Positions 28,469 through 34,686 of a stretch of DNA of 34,686 nucleotides are shown piece by piece. Location: the NCBI GenBank assembly GCA_943329595.2, contig CALQEM020000005.1, positions 1-34,686 on the forward strand, read 5' to 3'. The notes under the pieces were generated by a model. That model was not told where the DNA came from. It saw only the letters and a list, made by a program, of their open reading frames with translations, and ran no database searches. This stretch comes from CAIYMF01 sp943329595. Its GTDB lineage: Bacteria; Actinomycetota; Actinomycetes; S36-B12; CAIYMF01. Position 1 is the stretch's first letter. Each line of letters begins with the position of its first letter. The position numbers were made by a program, and so were the translations under genes.

Positions 28469-29916
28469 TCGATGTCTGGGCGCTGTCCCGTACGTCGTCG
28501 GCGGCCGAGTGGGCCGCGGCCCACGTGGGTGTGGCCGGGCTCGGGGTGGCTGGGTTCGGCTGCGCCGACGCTCTCGTACACGTGGGTGCCAGGGTCACGG
28601 TGACCGATGCGGGCACCACCGGCTCGCTCGTTGAGCGCGCCACCCTCCTGGAAATTCTGGGTGCCACTGTGCGGCTCGGCGACGGCGACTCGCTGCCCGA
28701 CGGACTTGACCTGCTGGTGGTATCGCCGGGGCTGCCGCCGGCTCACCCCATCATCGCGGCAGCGCTCAGCGCGGGGATTCCTGTGTGGGGGGAGCTCGAG
28801 CTCGCGTGGCGACTCCGTGACCCCCTTTCTCCTCCCGACTGGCTGATGGTGACGGGCACCAATGGCAAGACCACGGTCACGCTCATGCTCGAGTCGATGC
28901 TGCGAGCCACGGGGGCACGTACCGTCGCGGCCGGCAACATCGGCCGATCCCTGGTCGAGGTGGTCATGGATCCCGCGGGCTACGACGTCCTCGCGATCGA
29001 GGTGGGGGCACCCCAGCTTCCGTTCGTGCACACCATCAGCCCGTTCGCGGCGGTGTGCCTCAACGTTGCCGAGGATCACGTCGACCACTTCGGCTCGTAC
29101 GACGCCTATCGTGCGGCCAAGGCGCGCCTCTACGAACGTACCCAGGTGGCCGCCGTGTACAACGCCGACGACGTCGAGACCGAGCGCATGGTCGAGGATG
29201 CCGATGTCGTTGAGGGATGCCGCGCGGTCGGGTTCACGCTCGGCGTTCCGGGGCGCTCGATGCTGGGCATCGTCGACGACCTCATGGTCGACCGCGCCTT
29301 CGTCGAGCACCGCGACACCCACGCGCTCGAACTGGCCGAGATCTCCGACGTCCGCCCCTTCGCACCGCACAACGTCGCCAACGCGCTTGCCGCCGCAGCC
29401 CTCGCCCGAGCGTGGGGTGCCACCCCGTCGCAGGTGCGTGAGGGACTGCTGGCCTTCACCCCGGCCGGCCACCGAATCGCCGACGCGGGGGAGTTCGAGG
29501 GTGTGAACTACGTCGACGACTCGAAGGCCACCAACTGCCACGCCGCCCAGACCGCTCTGCTGGCGTACGGTCACGTCGTGTGGATCGCCGGTGGGCTGGC
29601 CAAGGGCCAATCGTTCGACGACCTCGTCGTCGCCGTGCGCGACCGGCTTCGCGGGGTGGTGCTGCTCGGCGCCGATCGTGAGGTGATCTCCGACGCACTC
29701 GCGCGACACGCTCCGAATGTGCCGGTGGTGACCGTCGCGCGCACCGACACTGGAGCAATGGACGACGTGGTGCGCGCGGCCCACGGCCTCTCCCTCCCGG
29801 GCGACACCGTGGTGCTGGCGCCCGGCTGCGCATCGTGGGACATGTTCGACAACTACGCGCACCGGGGCGACGCCTTTGCAGCCGCGGTCTCGTCGATGGC
29901 GGGGGGCGACCAGTGA
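28465..29916 (+). CDS. murD: UDP-MurNAc-L-alanine : D-glutamate ligase MurD
   Basis: MurD adds D-Glu as the second residue of the stem. The 483-aa sequence has the N-terminal Rossmann-like VGVAGLGVAGFGCADALV, SPGLPPAHP, the ATP loop VTGTNGKTTVTLML, a central NVAEDHVDHFGSYDAYRAAKARLY with the carbamoylated Lys, and the C-terminal DDSKATNCHAA and LAPGCASWDMFDNYAHRGDAF. The GTG at 28465 is chosen over the GTG at 28453 because it overlaps the mraY stop as GTGA. The frame on the opposite strand is long but has no motifs. Confidence 0.96.
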   Translation: MIDVWALSRTSSAAEWAAAHVGVAGLGVAGFGCADALVHVGARVTVTDAGTTGSLVERATLLEILGATVRLGDGDSLPDGLDLLVVSPGLPPAHPIIAAALSAGIPVWGELELAWRLRDPLSPPDWLMVTGTNGKTTVTLMLESMLRATGARTVAAGNIGRSLVEVVMDPAGYDVLAIEVGAPQLPFVHTISPFAAVCLNVAEDHVDHFGSYDAYRAAKARLYERTQVAAVYNADDVETERMVEDADVVEGCRAVGFTLGVPGRSMLGIVDDLMVDRAFVEHRDTHALELAEISDVRPFAPHNVANALAAAALARAWGATPSQVREGLLAFTPAGHRIADAGEFEGVNYVDDSKATNCHAAQTALLAYGHVVWIAGGLAKGQSFDDLVVAVRDRLRGVVLLGADREVISDALARHAPNVPVVTVARTDTGAMDDVVRAAHGLSLPGDTVVLAPGCASWDMFDNYAHRGDAFAAAVSSMAGGDQ

Positions 29917-31154
29917 CCGCCACCCTTGCCCCTTCCCGTGACTCGGGCCGGGTGAGCGGGGTGTTGTCGAGCCCGCTCGCCACCTACCACGTGCTCATGG
30001 GCGTCACCGCGCTGCTCCTCTCGCTCGGCCTCGTCATGGTGCTCTCAGCCTCGAGCGTCGAGTCATACAAGTTATTCGGATCGTCGTTCGTCCTCGCCCA
30101 GCGCCAATTCATGTTCGCCGCCGGCGGCGTGGTGCTCATGCTGGTGGTGTCGCGCATTCCTGTCCGATCGGTGCGTCGAGTGGCGTGGTTGGGGCTGGCG
30201 GTTGGTCTCCTCCTGCTCGTGGCCGTGCTGGTGATCGGCGTGTCCGTGGCGGGGCAGCGCAACTGGATCGCTCTCGGCGGACCGTTCCGCTTCCAGCCCA
30301 GCGAGTTCGCCAAGCTCGCGCTGGTGGTGTGGGGGGCTGACCTCCTGGCGCGCAAGCGACCACTGCTCGGCGACCCACGGCACCTGCTCATCCCGCTGCT
30401 GCCAATCGGGGGCCTCGTCGTGGGTCTGGTGCTGCTGGAAAAGGACCTAGGCACCGCGCTCATCCTGCTGCCGATCATCGCGGGCCTACTCTTTGCTGCG
30501 GGGGCAGGCTTCTGGGTCTTCGGGCTGCTCGGCGTCGTCGCAACCGCGGGCATCGCCCTGCTGTCAATGGGCGCGTCGTACCGTATGGGCCGCTTCGCCG
30601 CGTGGCTTAACCCCGACGCCGACCCCATGGGGGTGGGCTGGCAACTCACCCATGCCCGCTTCGCCTTTGCGGTGGGCGGCTGGTGGGGTCAGGGGCTCGG
30701 GGCAAGTCGTGAAAAGTGGGGCTCACTGCCCGAGGCCCACACCGACTTCATCTTCGCGGTGGTGGGTGAGGAGCTCGGGCTGGTCGGCACACTCGTGATG
30801 CTGCTTCTCTTCGCCGTCCTCGTGCTAGCGGCGCTGCGGCTGGCGCGTGACTCCGACGACTACTTCGTTCAACTGGCCAGCACGGCGATCGCCGCTTGGA
30901 TCGGGGTGCAGACGCTGCTCAACCTCGGGGCGGTGCTGGGCGTGCTGCCCATCACGGGCGTACCGCTTCCACTCGTGTCGTACGGCGGCTCCTCACTGCT
31001 GCCGACACTGATCGCAATGGGTCTGCTCATGTCGTTCGCACGACAGGAGCCCGCCGCGCGCAAGGCGCTGGCCGACCGGGCACGACGCAGGGCCCGATCA
31101 CGGGCCACCTCGCGTGAGCGCCGTGACGCCGTGGGCGCGGACGTGGCGGGCTGA
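29913..31154 (+). CDS. ftsW: Septal peptidoglycan glycosyltransferase FtsW
   Basis: FtsW is the SEDS-family polymerase of lipid II at the septum, partner of FtsI. The 413-aa membrane protein has about ten helices and the family motifs GQRNWIALGGPFRFQPSEFAKLA, EKDLGTALILLP, the loop PEAHTDFIFAVVGEELG with the catalytic Asp, and the C-terminal GVPLPLVSYGGSSLLPTLIAMGLL. RodA shares these motifs; the location between murD and murG argues for FtsW. GTG start in the murD stop (GTGA). The C-terminal tail is very basic (RARRRARSRATSRERRD), as in other actinobacterial FtsW. Confidence 0.95.
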   Translation: MTATLAPSRDSGRVSGVLSSPLATYHVLMGVTALLLSLGLVMVLSASSVESYKLFGSSFVLAQRQFMFAAGGVVLMLVVSRIPVRSVRRVAWLGLAVGLLLLVAVLVIGVSVAGQRNWIALGGPFRFQPSEFAKLALVVWGADLLARKRPLLGDPRHLLIPLLPIGGLVVGLVLLEKDLGTALILLPIIAGLLFAAGAGFWVFGLLGVVATAGIALLSMGASYRMGRFAAWLNPDADPMGVGWQLTHARFAFAVGGWWGQGLGASREKWGSLPEAHTDFIFAVVGEELGLVGTLVMLLLFAVLVLAALRLARDSDDYFVQLASTAIAAWIGVQTLLNLGAVLGVLPITGVPLPLVSYGGSSLLPTLIAMGLLMSFARQEPAARKALADRARRRARSRATSRERRDAVGADVAG

Positions 31155-31155
31155 G

Positions 31156-32247
31156 GTGCACATCGTGCTGGCCGGCGGCGGAACCGCCGGGCACATTGAA
31201 CCTGCGCTCAACCTTGCCGACGCACTGCGCCGCGCCGATCCCGACCTTGCCATCACGGCGCTCGGAACCGCCCGGGGACTTGAGGTCACGCTGGTGCCCG
31301 CCCGCGGATACGAGCTCGCCCTGATTCCCGCTGTGCCACTGCCCCGCGGGCCCAGCCGCGACCTTCTCTCGCTGCCGGCGCGCATGATGTCTGCGGTCTC
31401 GGCGGCGGCCGAGGTGATCAGGCGCACGGGGGCTGACGCTGTGGTGGGCTTCGGCGGGTACGTGTCTCTTCCGGCCTACTTCGCGGCTCGGCGGCTCGGC
31501 GTTCCCATCGTCGTGCATGAGGCGAACGCGAAGGCTGGTCTCGCGAACAGGATTGGCGCCAGATTCACCCCCCACGTTGTCGAGACAGTGCCCGGTAGCC
31601 TTCCGCATGCCGTGGCGCTCGGGCTGCCGCTGAGGCCGGCGATCGCCCACCTCGATCGGGCCGCACTGCGTGACGAGGCGGCGGCCTCCTTCGGGCTCGA
31701 CCCAGCCCTTCCCACGCTGCTCGTGTTCGGTGGGTCGCAGGGTGCCAGGTCGCTGAATGCGGCGGTCGAGAACAGTGGCGACTCGTTCGCTGATGCCGGT
31801 ATTCAGGTGCTGCAGGCGGTGGGATTGCGCAATGAATGTCCGCCCGGCAGGTCGTCGAGCCCAGCCTCGGTGGCCCTTCACTACATCGACCGCATGGACC
31901 TCGCCTACGCCGCGGCCGACATGGCCCTGTGTCGGTCCGGTGCGATGACCGTCGCCGAACTCACCGCGGTGGGGCTGCCTGCGGCCTACGTTCCGCTGCC
32001 CATTGGCAACGGCGAGCAGCGCCTCAACGCCGTGCCAGTCGTGAGTGCGGGTGGAGGACTGCTGGTCGACGACGCAGACCTCACCGCCGAATGGCTCGTC
32101 TCGCAACTCATTCCGCTGCTGTGCAACCGTGATCGGCTGGAACGCGCGTCAGCTGCCGCCGGCTCCCTGGGGCGGCCCGATGCAGATCAGCGTCTCGTCG
32201 AATTCGTTCTGGGCGCAGTGCGCTCGAGGAGAGGAACTGCCGTATGA
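31156..32247 (+). CDS. murG: UDP-GlcNAc : lipid I N-acetylglucosaminyltransferase MurG
   Basis: MurG forms lipid II on the inner face of the membrane. The 363-aa sequence begins HIVLAGGGTAGHIEPALNLADAL (the GGGTAGH glycine loop) and has GFGGYVSLPAYFAA, VVHEANAKAGLANRIGA, VFGGSQGARSLN and the donor-site motif CRSGAMTVAELTAVGLPAAYVPLPIGNGEQ. The frame is open back to 31114 inside ftsW. The GTG at 31156, one base after the ftsW stop, gives the normal N-terminus. No ribosome binding site is obvious there, so reinitiation after ftsW is likely. Confidence 0.94.
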   Translation: MHIVLAGGGTAGHIEPALNLADALRRADPDLAITALGTARGLEVTLVPARGYELALIPAVPLPRGPSRDLLSLPARMMSAVSAAAEVIRRTGADAVVGFGGYVSLPAYFAARRLGVPIVVHEANAKAGLANRIGARFTPHVVETVPGSLPHAVALGLPLRPAIAHLDRAALRDEAAASFGLDPALPTLLVFGGSQGARSLNAAVENSGDSFADAGIQVLQAVGLRNECPPGRSSSPASVALHYIDRMDLAYAAADMALCRSGAMTVAELTAVGLPAAYVPLPIGNGEQRLNAVPVVSAGGGLLVDDADLTAEWLVSQLIPLLCNRDRLERASAAAGSLGRPDADQRLVEFVLGAVRSRRGTAV

Positions 32248-33692
32248 GCGACTCGACCACGGTCACCGACTCGTCGGTGCCCACCGCAGAAATGCTCGAT
32301 CGCGTGCACATTGTGGGCATCGGTGGTGCCGGTATGAGCGGTATTGCACGACTACTCCTCGCGCAGGGATCGCAGGTGTCAGGAAGTGACGCGAAGGAGT
32401 CGCGCCGGCTTGAGGCACTGCGGGCGCTGGGGGCTGAGGTGTATGTCGGACACTCTGAGGCCAACCTGCGCGAGGATCATGCCGCGCAGGTTGTCGTGGT
32501 CTCCACCGCGATCCCGGATGACAATCCTGAGGTGGTCCTGGCTCGCGGTCGGGGTATCCCGATTGTGCACCGGGCCGAGGCCCTCGCGGCAGTCATGCGG
32601 GGGTCGAGGGTGCTGGCGGTCGCTGGCACGCACGGAAAGACAACCACGACCTCGATGCTCACGGTGGCGCTGCAGCACTGCGGGGTCGATCCCTCGTTCG
32701 CCATCGGCAGCGAGTTGAACGAGTCAGGATCGAACGCCCATCGGGGCACGGGCGACCTGTTCGTAGCGGAGGCAGATGAGAGTGACGGGTCGTTCCTGAG
32801 GCTCGGAGGGCAGTCGGGCATCGTGACCAATGTCGAGCCCGACCACCTCAACCACTGGGGAACCTTCGAGGCCATCGAGGGTGCCTTCCTTGAGTTCGCG
32901 ACGCAGTTGCGCGACCGCGGCGGGTTCCTAGTTGCCTGCGCTGACGACCCCGGTGCCGCCCGGCTGAAGCAACGGTCGCTCGCTGCAGGAGTCGCCGTGG
33001 TGAGCTATGGAACCGACGCCGATGCCGACTACCACATCACTGACCTCGCGGTCGTGGGCGACCGCTGGCAGTTCGAGGTGACTCGGCGCGGGGTCCGACT
33101 TGGTCGTCTGCGACTGCAGGTGCCGGGCGAGCACAACGCGCTCAACGCCACGGCCGCTCTCGCTATGGGCATCGAACTCGGACTTCCGGAAGCTGATCTT
33201 CGGGCCGGAATCGAGACCTTCAGCGGCACGCGTCGTCGGTTCGACTACCGCGGCGCGGCCGATGGCGTGCGGGTCTACGACGACTACGCGCACCATCCCA
33301 CCGAGATCACGGCAACTCTCCGGGCAGCCCGCGGCATGGCGGGCAACGGACGCATCGTGGTGGCCTTCCAGGCGCACCACTACTACCGCACCGCCCTGTT
33401 CGTGCGCGAGTTCGGCGAGTCACTCGGGCTCGCCGACGAGGTGGTCGTGCTCGAGGTCTTCGCGCCCGGCGAGGACCCTATTCCGGGTGCTTCGGGGCGC
33501 ACCATGGCCGACAACGTGCCGCTGCCCCCCGCGCAGGTGGTGTTCGAGCCGTCGTGGTCGAAGGTCGCTCGTGAGCTTGCCGATCGGGCGCGGCCCGGTG
33601 ACCTGGTGATGACACTGGGGGCAGGCGACATCGGATTGATCGCCACGGAGGTGCTCGATCTGCTGCGAGCGCGCGAGCAGCGGCGAGCATGA
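32244..33692 (+). CDS. murC: UDP-MurNAc : L-alanine ligase MurC
   Basis: MurC starts the stem peptide by adding L-Ala. The 482-aa sequence has the N-terminal VHIVGIGGAGMSGIARLLLAQG, the ATP loop VAGTHGKTTTTSMLT, EADESDGSF, NVEPDHLNHWG and DDYAHHPTEI, in family order. Its ATG overlaps the murG stop (ATGA). No murB or ddl gene lies between murC and ftsQ, unlike the dcw clusters of many other bacteria. Confidence 0.97.
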   Translation: MSDSTTVTDSSVPTAEMLDRVHIVGIGGAGMSGIARLLLAQGSQVSGSDAKESRRLEALRALGAEVYVGHSEANLREDHAAQVVVVSTAIPDDNPEVVLARGRGIPIVHRAEALAAVMRGSRVLAVAGTHGKTTTTSMLTVALQHCGVDPSFAIGSELNESGSNAHRGTGDLFVAEADESDGSFLRLGGQSGIVTNVEPDHLNHWGTFEAIEGAFLEFATQLRDRGGFLVACADDPGAARLKQRSLAAGVAVVSYGTDADADYHITDLAVVGDRWQFEVTRRGVRLGRLRLQVPGEHNALNATAALAMGIELGLPEADLRAGIETFSGTRRRFDYRGAADGVRVYDDYAHHPTEITATLRAARGMAGNGRIVVAFQAHHYYRTALFVREFGESLGLADEVVVLEVFAPGEDPIPGASGRTMADNVPLPPAQVVFEPSWSKVARELADRARPGDLVMTLGAGDIGLIATEVLDLLRAREQRRA

Positions 33693-33742
33693 CCGACACC
33701 AGCATGACCGACACCAGCACGACCGACACCAGCACGACCGAC
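33689..33742 (+). repeat. 15-bp tandem repeat at the start of ftsQ
   Basis: About 3.6 copies of a unit ATGACCGACACCAGC or its variant with ACG in place of ATG. The second copy carries another in-frame ATG. Copy-number change would lengthen or shorten the cytoplasmic tail of FtsQ in steps of five residues. Confidence 0.85.
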
Positions 33743-34474
33743 ATGCCTGACCCGGCCGATCTCGCCGACGCCAGGGCGGCGCGGTCGACGAGATCTGGTG
33801 GGCGGAGTAGAGGGCGAGGGCGGCGCGCTGTGACGATCGCCGCGGCAGGGCTTCTCGTCGTACTGGCCGTAGCCGGTGTCGCGTGGGTGCTGCTGTTCTC
33901 GTCGCTGGTGGCAGTCGACCGTGTCACAGTGCTGGGCACCAGCACGCTGCCCGCCGACGAGATACGCGCGGCGGCGGGGGTTAACCTCGGAACGCCGCTC
34001 GCCCGAATCGACGTCGACACGGTGGCTCAGCGGCTCAACTCACTACCCCGAGTGGGCTCGGTCGAGGTGAGGCGGAGCTTGCCGCGTGAGTTGGTACTGA
34101 TCGTTATTGAGCGCGTCGCTGTCGCTGCGACTCGGGTTGGGGGGCGATGGAGCACGCTGGACTCTCGGGGGGAGGAGATTGCCAGCCTGCGAGAGAGGGG
34201 AACCCTCGTTGAGGTCGCCGCAGATCGGGCCGAGATCCGCGCGATCGCCATCGCTGTGTGGGCAACCCTGCCGGCCAAGGTGAGCGCGGAGACCGTGGTC
34301 GTGTCGGCTAGCACCCGTGATGACGTCACCCTGACGCTGCGCGATGGTCGCCGAGTGGTGTGGGGCGACGTGTCGCGGGCCGAGCGCAAGGGCGTTGTGC
34401 TGCGCACGCTGCTGACCCGTCCGGGCAGCGTGTATGACGTCTCGGCGCCCGACCTGCCCACGATTCGACCGTAG
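33689..34474 (+). CDS. ftsQ: Cell division protein FtsQ (POTRA domain)
   Basis: FtsQ links early and late divisome proteins and binds FtsB/FtsL. The 261-aa protein has a short cytoplasmic start, one helix (AVTIAAAGLLVVLAVAGVAW), a POTRA domain (VDRVTVLGTSTLPADEIRAAAGVNLGTPLARIDVDTVAQRL and LPRVGSVEVRRSLPRELVLIVIER) and a beta domain. The start is unusual: four copies of a 15-bp unit encode TDTSM/TDTST repeats, so two ATGs (33689, 33704) are possible starts. The first overlaps the murC stop (ATGA) and is preferred. ftsZ should follow just outside the window. Confidence 0.94.
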   Translation: MTDTSMTDTSTTDTSTTDMPDPADLADARAARSTRSGGRSRGRGRRAVTIAAAGLLVVLAVAGVAWVLLFSSLVAVDRVTVLGTSTLPADEIRAAAGVNLGTPLARIDVDTVAQRLNSLPRVGSVEVRRSLPRELVLIVIERVAVAATRVGGRWSTLDSRGEEIASLRERGTLVEVAADRAEIRAIAIAVWATLPAKVSAETVVVSASTRDDVTLTLRDGRRVVWGDVSRAERKGVVLRTLLTRPGSVYDVSAPDLPTIRP

Positions 34475-34513
34475 GAACTGCCCATCCCTCAAGGTCAACA
34501 TGAGATAGAGGAC

Positions 34514-34543
34514 TTGCACGCCCAGGGTGACCTTCCCTACAGT
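34514..34543 (+). promoter_or_regulatory. Candidate ftsZ promoter P1
   Basis: TTGCAC (34514-34519), 18-bp spacer, TACAGT (34538-34543). Located after the ftsQ stop in a 200-bp non-coding stretch before the expected ftsZ gene. Confidence 0.5.
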
Positions 34544-34558
34544 CCGACTGACGGCAGG

Positions 34559-34599
34559 TTGACATAACTCTGAGTCTCATGTAGAGGTTGAGAGTTCGG
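34559..34599 (+). promoter_or_regulatory. Candidate ftsZ promoter/operator P2
   Basis: A perfect -35 TTGACA at 34559-34564 is followed by an imperfect dyad: AACTCT and, further right, AGAGTT, with CTC...GAG inside. No clear -10 is present at 17 bp (TAGAGG). It may be a second promoter or a site for a division regulator. Confidence 0.4.
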
Positions 34600-34686
34600 C
34601 GGTGGCGATTCCCCGGCACCCGGCGACTCCTGCGGTTCCCCGCGGAAGACCGTGGGGCGCCCGGCACTCCCGGGTGACATGACAAC

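Noticed and set aside
28444..29862. 472-codon minus-strand frame opposite murD
   Set aside because: It is His/Arg/Gly-rich with no recognisable motif, and murD on the other strand has all Mur ligase motifs.

Overview
The window is high-GC bacterial DNA, most likely from an actinomycete (phylum Actinomycetota). Three things point there. The division/cell-wall (dcw) operon has the actinobacterial order and GTG-rich overlapping starts. The L-lactate dehydrogenase and beta-carbonic anhydrase read like the mycobacterial LldD2 and Rv1284 types. Several genes appear to be transcribed without a leader, with a NANNNT -10 element 6-7 nt before the start codon. MurE carries a DNPR motif, so peptidoglycan with meso-diaminopimelate is predicted. 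I cannot name the genus.

Left part (1-9239): after the tail of a membrane protein come three tandem genes for secreted surface proteins (757, 316 and 1591 aa). All have a signal peptide, Ig-like YQW modules, one fibronectin-III domain and the same roughly 82-residue C-terminal domain with two cysteines. The first and third also carry PKD-like modules and BspA-type 25-residue repeats; the third has 25 of these in three blocks. Each gene is preceded by the same palindrome (CTAGGG-TTTT-CCCTAG) and followed by the same long GC-rich hairpin. They look like one co-regulated, recently duplicated family of surface or adhesion proteins.

Middle part (9240-20115): a FemAB-type aminoacyltransferase gene stands back to back with an operon of an M15/VanY-like peptidase and an AsnB-type amidotransferase, which suggests a cell-wall modification cassette. 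Next is an ABC exporter half-molecule with a C-terminal cyclic-nucleotide-binding-like domain, translationally coupled to a cupin gene. Divergent from it is an FMN-dependent L-lactate dehydrogenase. A 27-codon leaderless ORF resembling actinobacterial cysteine-attenuator leader peptides lies before a beta-carbonic anhydrase gene. A MaoC-like hydratase and an internally duplicated 8-helix membrane protein follow.

Right part (20116-34686): an almost complete dcw operon, mraZ - small membrane ORF - rsmH - ftsL - ftsI - murE - murF - mraY - murD - ftsW - murG - murC - ftsQ. Most junctions overlap by four bases (GTGA or ATGA). The mraZ promoter has two GTGGAG boxes 10 bp apart between its -35 and -10 elements, the expected arrangement for MraZ autoregulation. 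The 49-aa membrane ORF between mraZ and rsmH overlaps the rsmH start and looks like a real, easily missed gene. The window ends in a probable ftsZ promoter region. Together these genes make UDP-MurNAc-pentapeptide (MurC-F), lipid I and II (MraY, MurG) and the septal synthase (FtsW/FtsI with FtsQ/FtsL). I see no IS elements, CRISPR arrays, rRNA or tRNA genes.
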